Positions 38,253 to 47,798 of a DNA stretch of 64,000 nucleotides are shown here, piece after piece (position 1 is the first letter of the stretch; each line of letters begins with the position of its first letter). The notes under the pieces were generated by a model, which worked only from the letters and a program-made list of their open reading frames with translations, had not been told where the DNA came from and searched no databases. A program made the position numbers and the translations under genes. Source of the stretch: Streptococcus zalophi (GTDB lineage Bacteria; Bacillota; Bacilli; Lactobacillales; Streptococcaceae); assembly GCF_016481285.1 (NCBI RefSeq), contig NZ_JAENBP010000007.1, forward strand, positions 18,500-82,499, in the 5' to 3' direction.

Positions 38253-39512
38253 CTAAAAGTTATCAGATATGCCATTTTCTTTAGTATTATTTGCTTTTAA
38301 TAATACAATAAATAGGATAATTAAAATCAGAAAAATTTCAGAGACTATAAAAGTTTTACCAATAAGAAAAAATCTCAGAGTAGTTGATAACATTAAAAAC
38401 GCTAAAAATAATATGTAAAATAGTTTAAACCTAGGAAAAGAAACTTTGTTATCAAAATCTTCAGCCAAAAACATAAAATTTTCCGTATAAAATTTTTTTA
38501 ATCTCCGATATTCTACTTTACTTCTCCTGACCTCACTAATATACACAATCATGATATACAATAAACCAATGAGTAGCATTAATAATATCATTTTTGTTTT
38601 TTGAGAATTTGACAAAATTAAACGTTCAAATATATTATTTCCGTCATAGCTATTTAGTTGATTAAAAATTGTTAATCCCAAAGCTGATAACCATCCTAGA
38701 ATTTTTAAATGTAGAGATTGGTAAATATCATTTTCATACTTTGAAATAATTAGAAAATCATCTTTTAAACGATTGACTTGTTCAAAATACTTAGATGTTT
38801 CATTTTTCACAATTCTTTGAAAAACACTAATACTTGCTGAAAGAAAAGTTTTTTCAAAAAGCAAATCATTTGGTTTATTTCTTAATACTAAATTTCTAAT
38901 AATATCTATCTTCTGGATGTAAGAATTTTTATAACTATCTTCTAATATCCAATCATAGATTTGATCTATTGCATCAATATCATCAATATCCATTTCTTTT
39001 AGTTCATATTTTTTCTTAAAACTAATTCCATCTTGATAAAAATGAAACGAAATTGATTCTCCATCTCCACTTACTTCAGTTTTATTAGCAATAAGTATAA
39101 GAAAAAATATTTTTCGAAGTTTTTTTATCTTATTTGTTTGAACATTTATTTTTTTCAATAGTAAAATAGAAAATTTTTTTATTTGATGTTTAGAAATAAT
39201 ATTATTTTTCGCAAGAATTTTATTTACAATATTATTTTCAGAACTTAGATTTAAATTTTCAATCTTTTTGGGATTACTACTAAAAATTACTTGAATTGGG
39301 TTTAGAAAATCAATTTTTTTTATATAATTAATAATTGAAAAAAAAGAATTTTTTTCTATGTAATCATCTACAAATACAATACTATCACGTAAAGGATAAA
39401 GTATTTTAAAACCATTAGATTCCTCTAATTTAAAACCCTTTTCTTTTAAAAATTCACAGTAATCATCATCTTTATTGAACTTTATAGAGTGATTTTGCCA
39501 TAAATAATTCAT
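38253..39512 (-). CDS. Unknown membrane protein, cytoplasmic N-terminal domain plus four helices
   Basis: 419 residues of unknown family. Residues 1-265 look soluble, rich in Ile, Lys and Asn, with no enzyme motif I can name. Four membrane helices follow at about 269-286, 307-326, 363-383 and 388-405, with a basic loop VRRSKVEYRRLKKFY between the second and third. A short tail ends NGISDNF. The start overlaps the NdpA-like stop (ATGA), so the two are co-translated. It is much more AT-rich than hsdR. A membrane partner of a DNA-binding protein recalls two-gene defence systems such as Kiwa, but I see no direct sequence match. Confidence 0.75.
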   Translation of the reverse strand: MNYLWQNHSIKFNKDDDYCEFLKEKGFKLEESNGFKILYPLRDSIVFVDDYIEKNSFFSIINYIKKIDFLNPIQVIFSSNPKKIENLNLSSENNIVNKILAKNNIISKHQIKKFSILLLKKINVQTNKIKKLRKIFFLILIANKTEVSGDGESISFHFYQDGISFKKKYELKEMDIDDIDAIDQIYDWILEDSYKNSYIQKIDIIRNLVLRNKPNDLLFEKTFLSASISVFQRIVKNETSKYFEQVNRLKDDFLIISKYENDIYQSLHLKILGWLSALGLTIFNQLNSYDGNNIFERLILSNSQKTKMILLMLLIGLLYIMIVYISEVRRSKVEYRRLKKFYTENFMFLAEDFDNKVSFPRFKLFYILFLAFLMLSTTLRFFLIGKTFIVSEIFLILIILFIVLLKANNTKENGISDNF

Positions 39513-40471
39513 TCAATTATACCTATTTTAGTTTTAACTTCTTCTTGAAAATCTACATCTACTTGTAATTGAATAAAACTTCCATCAAATGTGATACCAT
39601 TTCTTCTGACTAAATTTTCAAAATTATTTGTTTTTATAAAAGTATCTTCTGAAATTTGAATCTCAGCCTTATATTTATCTTTTAAAACTTTTGGATCAAT
39701 ATCAAAACTGAAATTTAATACGGAAGATTGTTGACTGTAAAAATTTTCAGAAAAATTTGGAACTGAAGTGTCTATATCCGTTAAATTATTATTGTTTAAT
39801 ACTTGAATAAGTTCATCTTTTTCAAAACGATTATTATCAAATATATAATCTCTTGTTGCTTGAAATATTTCTTTAAATGTAGGATGTTGTTTTATTTCAT
39901 CACTAAATAATTCTTTATTTTCCAATAAATCTATTAGGTCAGAAGTATCTATTGTATTATTCCTAATCTCTTCTAATCCTAGAAAATCTCTAATCCAATA
40001 ATTTGCAACTCTTCTACTTTTATCAATAACTTGAATAGAATCTTTATTTTTAATAATACATGCTTTATAGTAATTTTTTTCTGTTCCAAGTTGATCAACC
40101 AGTTTAAAAGTATTAGTATCTGCGACAGAAGTCTTTTCTAATTTTAAAAGTGATAATTTATTGCTCTCTTGTTTTATAAACAAATATCCTGTGGTAATAC
40201 TTTTTTTCCTTTTACTACCATCCATTACTTTTTCTGCATCAAGTAATTTGTCTGCAAAATTATTAATTAAAAAATCATCCTTGTTGCTCAAATATTCTCG
40301 TACTATACTATCTTCTGACTGTATTTTTGCATCAATTGTTATATGAGAAAATTGAGAAGAATTTCCAATGATATTCTTGAAAATTTCATCAATATTAGAA
40401 ATTTTTTCTTCATTCAACTTTATTTCATTTATTTCTTCATTTATTTCAAAAACAGAAGTCTTTTCCTTCAT
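39509..40471 (-). CDS. NdpA/YejK-like nucleoid-associated protein
   Basis: 320 residues, close to the 335 of E. coli NdpA (YejK). The family pattern is visible: a helical N-terminus, TGYLFIKQESNKLSLLKLEK (compare the GFVLF strand pair), the most conserved stretch RRVANYWIRDFLGLEEIR (compare KVADFFMDFLGASEG), and a C-terminal NGITFDGSFIQLQVDVDF. NdpA binds DNA and its relatives occur in mobile regions. The ATG at 40471 is eight bases from AAGGA; an ATG two codons earlier is possible. It lies 58 bases after hsdR and is coupled to the membrane protein. Remote homology, so moderate certainty. Confidence 0.6.
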   Translation of the reverse strand: MKEKTSVFEINEEINEIKLNEEKISNIDEIFKNIIGNSSQFSHITIDAKIQSEDSIVREYLSNKDDFLINNFADKLLDAEKVMDGSKRKKSITTGYLFIKQESNKLSLLKLEKTSVADTNTFKLVDQLGTEKNYYKACIIKNKDSIQVIDKSRRVANYWIRDFLGLEEIRNNTIDTSDLIDLLENKELFSDEIKQHPTFKEIFQATRDYIFDNNRFEKDELIQVLNNNNLTDIDTSVPNFSENFYSQQSSVLNFSFDIDPKVLKDKYKAEIQISEDTFIKTNNFENLVRRNGITFDGSFIQLQVDVDFQEEVKTKIGIIE

Positions 40472-40529
40472 AAACATTTTCCTTCTTACAAATTTTATTA
40501 TCCAAGAATATTTTAATAAATCTTTTCGC

Positions 40530-43500
40530 CTACCTCCCCACTCTCAATGGCTCGATAACCTCTTCTATCAGTCTGATATAATCATTTCTGATTTCGTTTT
40601 TATAGCTAAAGATGTTGAGTGGTTCAGAGACTTCATTTTGATAGTCTTTATAGCGCTGACTCTGGTTGAGGTCTTGTTCTCCGAGTTGGCGTTTTTTGCC
40701 CTTTTGGTAGTGTTCTACCAAGTACATCAGCTCGTCAAAACCGATATACCATTTTCTTGCCAGCTGTGTTACTTCTTTTGTAATCACTTCATCAATCATT
40801 TGTTGCAAGATATTGTTAACCGATTGACCACGATAGCTCTCTGGATCCATCTGGATTTGATACCATAGGTTCGAGATTAAATCAGCTAATCCTTTATTTG
40901 TCTTTCCTAGATTGTCGATATAGCCATCAATCGCTTCAATCTCTTTTGGTGTCATCTCTTTAGTGTCGTCATCACTTTCTGGGATGAAGGATTGGATAAG
41001 GCTAATGATGTACTCGTAATTAATTTCATCGATGTGGACAGACTCTAATTCATACATGATATCAACAAGAACATCGTCTTCATCCTCATCACCATTGTCG
41101 GCACGACGTTTCAGTTCTGCTAAGACATTTTGATAAATGCCTTGGTAGTTTTCCAAAATCTCTTGGGTCAAGTTTTTTTCTTGGTAAATACTATCTTCAT
41201 CATATTCAAAATATACTTGAATGGCAGCAAAGGCTCTATCAAAGGCTTGGTAGTTTTTAGCAAAAGTTTTCAGATAACTAGTACTTGCTGCTTCAATGTC
41301 TGTTGCAACATCAGGATTATCCGTCAATTCTGCTTGAAAAATAGCTAATTTTTCATCAAAAGTAGCTTTGGCGTCTTTCCACTCAGGTGCCAGGATATCA
41401 GAACTACCTTCTTTACTATTTGAGTAGAGTCTGATGGCATCATCCACTCTTTCCTTGTAGTGTTCTGGTCTTTGGAAGGTCACAATCTGACCATAGTGTT
41501 TTTTGCTATCAAAGATACGATTGGTGCGACTAAAGGATTGGATGATATCTTGAGGCGACATGGGCGGTCTATCAATAAAGAGGGTTGACAGACAAGGCGC
41601 ATCAAAACCAGTTAAGAGGCGATTAACCACAATCACCAAATCCAACTGTTCACTGCGATGCTGATAGATATCACGTTTTCTCGCCAAGCGATTATTGACA
41701 TCAGTGTTAAAACCTCGTAAGTCAGCCAGACTAAAATGCGTGTCAAATTCTTGATTGTAATCACTAATCGAGTCCTGCATCTTTTCTTGATGATCAATAG
41801 AACTTTCTTCGTTTTCTGTGACGGAGTAGGTGATGGCCACCTTAGGAAAGTCAGGTAAAACTTTTTTGACCTGATTAGAAATCTGAACGCTTTTCTCCCC
41901 ACGCTTAACGGCTTGAATCAAATCATAATAGTGTTGAGCAATGGTAATCGATTTGACTGTCAAAATCGCATTGTAGGTCTTTCCGACACCTTTTTGAAAA
42001 CCCAATTTGCTTCTTGATTTATTGATGATATAATCAATCACCTGAAGCATGTGCTCTTCATTTTCATAGTAATGGTCAAGAATATCGTCTTCGCTCTCAA
42101 TTTGATCACTATGAATGGTGTTGACATACTCGACTTTAAAGCCTAGAACAGCCTTATCATGAATGGCATTTCTAACCGTATATTCATGGAGTTTATCCCC
42201 ATAAAGCTGTTCGGTTGTTTGTGGTAAATCACCCAGCGCCTGACGCTTGTTCTCACTAAAAATAGGAGTGCCTGTAAAACCATACCACAAAGATCGCTTA
42301 AAGAAGGTCGCCAGTTTTCTCTGAGCAAGAGGACTAACTGCCCTGTGACACTCATCGACAACAAAAGCCACTCGTAAATTCCTAATCTTTTCAGCTTCAC
42401 GCTGATATTTCCCGTCATCAACCTTACGTTGCATGGCTTCTAGTTTTTGGATAGTGGTGACAAGAACTGTTTTTTCATCACTAAAGAGCCGTTGCACCAA
42501 TTCTTTAGTATTATCCGTCTCATCAATAGCAATTGTGTCGTTTTGAGCATAGGATAAAAAGCTTGAGGTCGTTTGCTGGTCAAGGTCACGTCTATCCACG
42601 ACAAAAATCGTTTTATTGATAGAGTTGATTTGCAGTAAATTTCTTGCTACCTTATAAGAGGTCAAAGTCTTACCAGAACCAGTGGTGTGCCAGACATAAC
42701 CAGACTTGCCTTGATAGCTAGCTTCTTGTACCGCTTCAATCGCATGCACTTGATAGGGTCTTAAAAGGATTAAGGCCTTTTTGGCGTCATCAATCACTGA
42801 ATACTGCATCACCATCTGATGGGCACGGGGAATCCGTAACACCTCATCAGCAAAGTCAAACAAATTGATGATAGGTCGATTGTCGGTATCTACCCACTTG
42901 GTTAAAAATTGGTCGTTGAGTTTGCTTTCTTTGGCCGCAGCGATATAGCGTGTGTCAGTGACATTAGACACGACAAACATTTGAAGACTTGAATAAATGC
43001 CTTTGAGTTTGTTTTCTCGTTCATACTTTCTGATTTGATGAAAGGCATCCATGAAAGGATGTTGATGATTTTTCAACTCGATATGAATCATGGGAAGACC
43101 ATTGATGAGTAGCGTCACATCAAGACGTCTATCTTTATCAGAAGGATTAACCTTTGGTCTTTCCACTTGATTGACCACCTCATAAGAAGATTTCCCACCA
43201 GCGACATTATCACGCCAAATGACTGCTAAACGAATGGTACCAAGCGTCGCATCTTCTCTTTGCACCTGTACCTTAGCGATACCATTTTCCCCAGCCAGCC
43301 ATTTAGCAGCCTCATAGTAATTGGTAAAGGTCAACTGCACCTTGATTTGCTCTTTTTCTTGTTCAGTCAGTAGGTTCTCACCAAGAATAGCCAGGTTATT
43401 TTGTTCCAGTTTTTGAAAAAAATTCTCCCAAAGAGAATCTTCTGTTCTTAAATCTGGACGATAAGACCACTGACTATCACCAGTGATGAGCTGTTCAATC

Positions 43501-43541
43501 AAACGCTTTTCAATTTCAAGTTCCTTTGTTGTTTTGGACAT
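40530..43541 (-). CDS. hsdR: Type I restriction endonuclease subunit HsdR
   Basis: 1003 residues. The PD-(D/E)xK nuclease lies near the N-terminus: Asp141 in [20 protein letters not shown] with Glu155 and Lys157. The helicase motor has Walker [18 protein letters not shown] and DECH in [18 protein letters not shown], then [11 protein letters not shown] and [15 protein letters not shown] helical C-terminus docks to HsdM/HsdS. It translocates and cuts unmethylated DNA. It is first in the island's transcription order, reading from a -10 TGATATAAT region just upstream. All catalytic residues look intact. Confidence 0.96.
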   Translation of the reverse strand: MSKTTKELEIEKRLIEQLITGDSQWSYRPDLRTEDSLWENFFQKLEQNNLAILGENLLTEQEKEQIKVQLTFTNYYEAAKWLAGENGIAKVQVQREDATLGTIRLAVIWRDNVAGGKSSYEVVNQVERPKVNPSDKDRRLDVTLLINGLPMIHIELKNHQHPFMDAFHQIRKYERENKLKGIYSSLQMFVVSNVTDTRYIAAAKESKLNDQFLTKWVDTDNRPIINLFDFADEVLRIPRAHQMVMQYSVIDDAKKALILLRPYQVHAIEAVQEASYQGKSGYVWHTTGSGKTLTSYKVARNLLQINSINKTIFVVDRRDLDQQTTSSFLSYAQNDTIAIDETDNTKELVQRLFSDEKTVLVTTIQKLEAMQRKVDDGKYQREAEKIRNLRVAFVVDECHRAVSPLAQRKLATFFKRSLWYGFTGTPIFSENKRQALGDLPQTTEQLYGDKLHEYTVRNAIHDKAVLGFKVEYVNTIHSDQIESEDDILDHYYENEEHMLQVIDYIINKSRSKLGFQKGVGKTYNAILTVKSITIAQHYYDLIQAVKRGEKSVQISNQVKKVLPDFPKVAITYSVTENEESSIDHQEKMQDSISDYNQEFDTHFSLADLRGFNTDVNNRLARKRDIYQHRSEQLDLVIVVNRLLTGFDAPCLSTLFIDRPPMSPQDIIQSFSRTNRIFDSKKHYGQIVTFQRPEHYKERVDDAIRLYSNSKEGSSDILAPEWKDAKATFDEKLAIFQAELTDNPDVATDIEAASTSYLKTFAKNYQAFDRAFAAIQVYFEYDEDSIYQEKNLTQEILENYQGIYQNVLAELKRRADNGDEDEDDVLVDIMYELESVHIDEINYEYIISLIQSFIPESDDDTKEMTPKEIEAIDGYIDNLGKTNKGLADLISNLWYQIQMDPESYRGQSVNNILQQMIDEVITKEVTQLARKWYIGFDELMYLVEHYQKGKKRQLGEQDLNQSQRYKDYQNEVSEPLNIFSYKNEIRNDYIRLIEEVIEPLRVGR

Positions 43542-43587
43542 AACTGCTTCTTTCCGTATCTTTATACTTTTTTATATTATATCATAT

Positions 43588-43728
43588 TTAGAGCGTTTTC
43601 TCTGATGATATTTCAAGATTTGTTTGCTTTTCATTTGAAAAGATTCCGTTGTACAATCTAGATTCAAGAGAAGCGTCCAATAAGTCAATTATCTCTTTAA
43701 ACAGTATGATTATCCATAAAATAGCTTT
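43588..43728 (-). pseudogene. Possible gene remnant between ackA and hsdR
   Basis: The 270-base gap between hsdR and ackA holds the ackA terminator and, on the minus strand, an open stretch of about 46 codons without a start, containing LFKEIIDLLDASLESRLYNG and ending ISSEKTL. A second short frame before it reads DDVKKHKYPYKTRLKSYFMD. Both look protein-like and may be one gene broken by a frameshift at the island edge; chance is also possible. Confidence 0.25.
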
Positions 43729-43771
43729 TTAAGCGCGTTTTATACGGGTATTTATGCTTTTTAACATCATC

Positions 43772-43806
43772 AAAAAAGCCGTTAGTTCCCTAACGACTTC
43801 TTTTTA
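43772..43806 (-). terminator. Terminator after ackA
   Basis: The stem AAGTCGTTAG / CTAACGGCTT (near-perfect) with a four-base loop, followed on the minus strand by six Ts. Confidence 0.82.
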
Positions 43807-43811
43807 TTTTC

Positions 43812-45011
43812 TTATTTGCTTTGATTTTTCAAGCGTTCCACATCACGTGTAATCATCAATTCTTCATCAGTTGGTACTGACAAGATAGCCACACGAGAAT
43901 TCTCGCTAGAAATAATACCTTTATAGCCAAAGACGTTCTTTTCTGGGTCAAGTTCTAAACCAAACCATGAGAGGCCATCAATGATATCTTGGCGCATTTC
44001 TGTGCCATTTTCACCCATACCAGCGGTAAAGACAATGGCATCTGCTCCGTTTAAAACAGCTAGGTATTGACCGATGAATTTCTTAATGCGATCAACAAAC
44101 ATCTCGTAAGCAAGGGTTGCTTTTTCATTACCATTTTCTTTGGCATTTTCAATGTCACGCATGTCATTTGAAAGGGCAGAAACACCAGCAAGACCTGACT
44201 CTTTGTTAAGCATATTAACAACAGCTGCAGCATCTTTTAATTCTGGCACTTCATTGACCAAGTAAGGAATGATGGCTGGGTCGATATCACCAGAACGTGT
44301 TCCCATCATTGGTCCAGCAAGTGGTGTGAAGCCCATTGAAGTATCAACACTCTTACCATATAAGTTAGCGGTGATGGAAACACCGTTTCCGATGTGAGCC
44401 GTAATGATTTTCAACTCTTCAACAGGTTTACCTAAAAGTCTTGCTGCTTCTCTTGAAACGTAGAAATGACTGGTTCCGTGTGCTCCGTATTTACGAACTT
44501 TGTAGTCTGTGTAGTATTTTTCAGCAATTGGGTAGCGGTAAGCTAACTCAGGCATGCTTGAGTGATAAGCGGTATCAAAAACGGCTACACTTGTGATGTT
44601 TGGCAATAATTTCTTAAAAGCTCTCATCCCATCTGCAGCTGCCCCATTGTGAAGAGGTGCTAATTTAGCAAGTTCAGCCACTTTTTCAATCGCTGAATCA
44701 TCTAAAATAACAGAATCGCTAAAGTCTTCTCCACCAGCCACAACACGATGGCCAACGCCGGTAATCTCTTCAAATTCTTGGATAATGCCATGTTTTTTAA
44801 GATCAGCAAGTAGTAATTCAACCGCTGCTGTATGGTCAAGAATTTCAAGAATCTCTTCTTCTTTATTATCTCCATATTTCACAGTAGAGATAGCATCTGA
44901 TTTACCAATTCTTTCGATAGCCCCTTTTGCCAATACCTCTTCTTCAGGCATTCTATAAAGTTGCCACTTAAGACTTGAACTTCCAGCGTTAATTGCAATA
45001 GTTTTTGACAT
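43812..45011 (-). CDS. ackA: Acetate kinase
   Basis: 399 residues, full length. It makes ATP from acetyl phosphate, central to mixed-acid fermentation in streptococci. Signatures are the N-terminal [88 protein letters not shown] and [17 protein letters not shown]. It is the last gene after the comG and ytxK cluster but has its own extended -10 promoter. The hsd island lies directly downstream. Confidence 0.97.
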   Translation of the reverse strand: MSKTIAINAGSSSLKWQLYRMPEEEVLAKGAIERIGKSDAISTVKYGDNKEEEILEILDHTAAVELLLADLKKHGIIQEFEEITGVGHRVVAGGEDFSDSVILDDSAIEKVAELAKLAPLHNGAAADGMRAFKKLLPNITSVAVFDTAYHSSMPELAYRYPIAEKYYTDYKVRKYGAHGTSHFYVSREAARLLGKPVEELKIITAHIGNGVSITANLYGKSVDTSMGFTPLAGPMMGTRSGDIDPAIIPYLVNEVPELKDAAAVVNMLNKESGLAGVSALSNDMRDIENAKENGNEKATLAYEMFVDRIKKFIGQYLAVLNGADAIVFTAGMGENGTEMRQDIIDGLSWFGLELDPEKNVFGYKGIISSENSRVAILSVPTDEELMITRDVERLKNQSK

Positions 45012-45047
45012 AATTCACCTCAATATAGCCTTTCTTTCTATTGTTCC

Positions 45048-45056
45048 ATTATAGCA
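45048..45056 (-). promoter_or_regulatory. Extended -10 promoter of ackA
   Basis: On the minus strand TGCTATAAT lies 36 bases before the ATG at 45011, between the ytxK stop and ackA. Confidence 0.6.
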
Positions 45057-45065
45057 AAATTTAGC

Positions 45066-46019
45066 TTAATTGTAATGGTCTTTAACCCATTTTTTGAAAT
45101 TTTCCATAAAATCAACAAGATTTTCCTTGTTTTGCAAATCCGAAATTGGGTAAACAAATGTTTCAATGCTTTGGTGTGAATTCTTTTTCATGAGAAAGAG
45201 TGATTTGGCATTTGCTTTACTGCCAAAAAGATTTTCTGGTAGGGTGATGACCCCTAACAAATCCACCGCATCCACCAACCAATGTTTTAAAGAATCGCTC
45301 TGCTCACTCGTCAAAAGATTAACGGGTGCTAAAAAAATAGCAACGCCATCTTCTTTAAGGTATTTAACAGCTTGTTCCATCATCAAATGATGAGCATAGG
45401 TATGACCTTCTTTGGCTGCCACTTGATACCTTGAAGCAATAGCATCATTAGGATAATAGCCTACTGGTAAATCACTGATAATCACATCACTTTCTTTTAA
45501 GATATGAGGACGAACGGCATCCGCTTGGAAAAAGCTCACTGATGAATCGATAATTTCAGAGATACTGGCTGCCAAATCGATTAATAAATCATCTAATTCT
45601 ATTCCCAAGTAAGTGAGTTCTTTCTCACTATTAGTGACAATGGTTTGAGCAAGATTACCTGTCCCACTTCCCATTTCTATCACCGTTAATGGCTTATCAG
45701 CTGTCAGTGTTTCCATTAAAAACAAAATCAAAAAACCAATAGCATCTGGTGTAAATTGGTGGTTGGTCTGCAGTTTTTCATATTGATTGATTTTGATAAA
45801 GAGGTATTCAAAAGTTTTGCGCCATTCTTCCTTACTTAGAGATAAATGGTGAAGTTTGCTATTATTTTCTTTGATGGCTGGTGTTTCTTCTTTGCCTTCT
45901 ATGTAATACCCATTTTGCTCAATTAAAGCATCATAAAGACTTGTCTTCAATTGATTTGAAAGCACCTGAGTGTTCTCCCAGATAAGATGAAAGGCTTGTT
46001 CAATAGTCTCGAAATTCAT
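45066..46019 (-). CDS. Class I SAM-dependent methyltransferase (YtxK-like)
   Basis: 317 residues. The SAM-binding motif is VIEMGSGTGNLAQTIVTN; the DNA-adenine-methylase-like motif IV is replaced by SDLPVGYYP where HsdM-type enzymes have NPPY/F, so DNA methylation is doubtful. The N-terminal helical part resembles HsdM. This gene sits between comG and ackA in many streptococci, and is probably transcribed with the comG operon. AAGGAGG precedes the ATG at 46019. Substrate unknown. Confidence 0.82.
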   Translation of the reverse strand: MNFETIEQAFHLIWENTQVLSNQLKTSLYDALIEQNGYYIEGKEETPAIKENNSKLHHLSLSKEEWRKTFEYLFIKINQYEKLQTNHQFTPDAIGFLILFLMETLTADKPLTVIEMGSGTGNLAQTIVTNSEKELTYLGIELDDLLIDLAASISEIIDSSVSFFQADAVRPHILKESDVIISDLPVGYYPNDAIASRYQVAAKEGHTYAHHLMMEQAVKYLKEDGVAIFLAPVNLLTSEQSDSLKHWLVDAVDLLGVITLPENLFGSKANAKSLFLMKKNSHQSIETFVYPISDLQNKENLVDFMENFKKWVKDHYN

Positions 46020-46081
46020 ATTTTCCTCCTTGTCTAATCATATCAAAAATAAGGATAAAAGAAAAGAAAGCCTTTTGTGGC

Positions 46082-46417
46082 TTACTTCGTTTTTTGATGA
46101 CTCTCTAAAGAGGGCGCCAAGAAAGTGTAGGAAAAAGTCTGCTGATTCGTTAGTTGCACTTGGATGGAGATGTTCTCTTTTGTTTTTTCATAGCTTGTTT
46201 GTCCTTCTTTAAAGATGAGTTGACCCTTATCTTTACTGGCTATTCTAGCTGTCATTTGTGCCATGAGATAGGACTGGCTTTGACTGATTTGGGCTTGGTG
46301 TTGTCTTTGACTGGCAACAATTCGTCCTAAGTAAAATTGTAAAAGCATGGCAAAAATTGCCGAGATTAGTAGCGCATAAATGAGAATACCTGCCTTAACT
46401 TTTTTCTTTAAAAGCAT
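46082..46417 (-). CDS. comGG: Competence pseudopilus protein ComGG
   Basis: 111 residues from MLLKKKVKAGILIYALLISA. It has a short basic leader, one hydrophobic helix (ILIYALLISAIFAMLLQFYL) and a soluble C-terminal domain. Unlike the other minor pilins, it lacks the FTLLE cleavage motif, as is typical of ComGG, which caps the pilus. The start at 46417 has AAAGGAG eight bases upstream and overlaps the comGF 3' end. Last gene of the comG operon. Confidence 0.82.
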   Translation of the reverse strand: MLLKKKVKAGILIYALLISAIFAMLLQFYLGRIVASQRQHQAQISQSQSYLMAQMTARIASKDKGQLIFKEGQTSYEKTKENISIQVQLTNQQTFSYTFLAPSLESHQKTK

Positions 46418-46829
46418 AGACAAAACTCCTTTCTTGCCCATCATTAAAAGTTAGTCTTAAGGTGACGATTTGTTCTCTTTTTTCAATAGCCACTTCTTTG
46501 ACTTGATAAATCATCGGCTGATAGCCACGACCACTCGCACTTGTCTTTCTAAAATCATCTTTTTTGTACTTTCCAAAGGCTAAGGTTTTCTGATTTTTAG
46601 TGAGGTATAATTTATGATTTTCTATCTTCTCAAAATGACTACCCTCCCACTCTTTTCGCAATTGCTGACAAAATAGTAACCACTCTTCATCATCGTGAGT
46701 GGATAGGTGAGTGATATGACTATTAAGGCTTTTTGTGAGTCCTTGATAAATAGTCAAACTCCCTGCAATGACTAAAAGCGAAACAAGACATTCTAACAGT
46801 GTAAAAGCTTTCACCTTATTTTTCAGCAA
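46395..46829 (-). CDS. comGF: Competence minor pseudopilin ComGF
   Basis: 144 residues. The prepilin signal MLKNKVKAFTLLECLVSLLV contains the A/FTLLE cleavage site and the N-terminal helix. The remaining globular part has GRGYQPMIYQVKEVAIEKRE. Part of the transformation pilus that reels in DNA. It overlaps comGE by 14 bases and comGG at the other end. Confidence 0.86.
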   Translation of the reverse strand: MLKNKVKAFTLLECLVSLLVIAGSLTIYQGLTKSLNSHITHLSTHDDEEWLLFCQQLRKEWEGSHFEKIENHKLYLTKNQKTLAFGKYKKDDFRKTSASGRGYQPMIYQVKEVAIEKREQIVTLRLTFNDGQERSFVYAFKEKS

Positions 46830-47106
46830 CTGACATCACTTCCTCTCCCTCATGAAAGACTCTTATACTATTTCCGCTTTCTTTGACACTAACGGTTACG
46901 TCATCAACCGTCAGTTCACTTTGATGGGTTTGAACAGCCATACTTGCCACATTCAAAACTTGTTCTTGTCTAATATTATCTTTGATTCTTTGACTATCTT
47001 TACTGAGTTCTCCTAAAATAACAGTTGTCACCATCACCAATAAGGCTAAAGCTATCAAACTTTCAAGGAGAATGTAGGCTTTCAATGTCTTTTTTATATT
47101 TTCCAC
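46816..47106 (-). CDS. comGE: Competence minor pseudopilin ComGE
   Basis: 96 residues. The leader MENIKKTLKAYILLESLIAL carries a variant A/YILLE cleavage site, then a membrane helix (LIALALLVMVTTVILGEL) and a short soluble part. Overlaps with both comGD and comGF indicate strict coupling. Identification rests on position and the pilin-type leader. Confidence 0.84.
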   Translation of the reverse strand: MENIKKTLKAYILLESLIALALLVMVTTVILGELSKDSQRIKDNIRQEQVLNVASMAVQTHQSELTVDDVTVSVKESGNSIRVFHEGEEVMSVAEK

Positions 47107-47506
47107 TCCCTATATACAATTGGTATCTAATCGTCTGATGGTCAGTTTCAAAGATAATTTTCTTCAAAGATGAATTACCACCAGCTTGATTAAAAGTTAT
47201 TATCAGATTTTCTTTTAAATGAACACTTTGAGGTATCTTTAAAACAGCTCTATTCGTTGAAACGGTTTGATTATTAAAGGTGATACTTCTCTTTTTTTGT
47301 GAGGCTAGGCTAAGCTTTTGCGTGTCTTGATAGAGATATTCAAGATTCAAAAAGAACAATCGTTCCTCCATTTGCGTGAGAATCGTTGATACTGATGCAA
47401 ATAAACTAAGCACCAAGAAACTAGTTGTTGCAAGTGTCAGTAGACTTTCTAATAATGTAAAAGCTTTAATTCGGTACTTTTTGGGTTTCTTCTGTGTGAT
47501 TAGCAT
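47063..47506 (-). CDS. comGD: Competence minor pseudopilin ComGD
   Basis: 147 residues from the start MLITQKKPKKYRIKAFTLLE. The cleavage site is KA/FTLLE, followed by the hydrophobic SLLTLATTSFLVLSLFASV. I prefer the ATG at 47506, preceded by AAGGAG four bases upstream, to a longer frame that reads far into comGC. It overlaps the end of comGC by about 40 bases. Confidence 0.86.
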   Translation of the reverse strand: MLITQKKPKKYRIKAFTLLESLLTLATTSFLVLSLFASVSTILTQMEERLFFLNLEYLYQDTQKLSLASQKKRSITFNNQTVSTNRAVLKIPQSVHLKENLIITFNQAGGNSSLKKIIFETDHQTIRYQLYIGSGKYKKDIESLHSP

Positions 47507-47795
47507 AATACTCCTTATAGCCTGCTTCTTGTTTTTCTGTGATGCTACCATCAGCCAATAATTTGGAAATACTAGCTGTATCATTTGACCCTAGCTCATA
47601 AAGATCTGCTTGACTTTCAACAATTTTAACAATCGCGGCATTCCCTGTCTCTTGAATTTTATCTTTTTGCTTATTCAAATTAGGAACAAAAAGTAGAAGC
47701 AAGACCGAAATGACGAATAAGACCATTAACATTTCAATTAATGTAAAAGCTTTGACAGTTTTCTTTTTTAAAGCAGTCAATAGTGTTTTTTTCAT
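47466..47795 (-). CDS. comGC: Competence major pseudopilin ComGC
   Basis: 109 residues. The leader MKKTLLTALKKKTVKAFTLI ends at the type IV prepilin site KA/FTLIEM, followed by the helix MLMVLFVISVLLLLFVPNL. The C-terminal domain carries IVESQADLYELGSNDTASIS. It forms the shaft of the transformation pilus after ComC processing; comC is not in this window. The gap to comGB is three bases. Confidence 0.93.
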   Translation of the reverse strand: MKKTLLTALKKKTVKAFTLIEMLMVLFVISVLLLLFVPNLNKQKDKIQETGNAAIVKIVESQADLYELGSNDTASISKLLADGSITEKQEAGYKEYYANHTEETQKVPN

Positions 47796-47798
47796 AAA

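Noticed and set aside
38253..39512. Direct assignment of the membrane protein as KwaA of Kiwa
   Set aside because: It has four helices as KwaA does, but a large N-terminal domain and no sequence match I can identify; its partner fits NdpA better than KwaB.
45066..46019. Second HsdM of a restriction system
   Set aside because: It resembles HsdM in part but lacks the NPPY/F motif (DLPVGYY instead) and sits in the conserved comG-ackA context as a YtxK-like gene.
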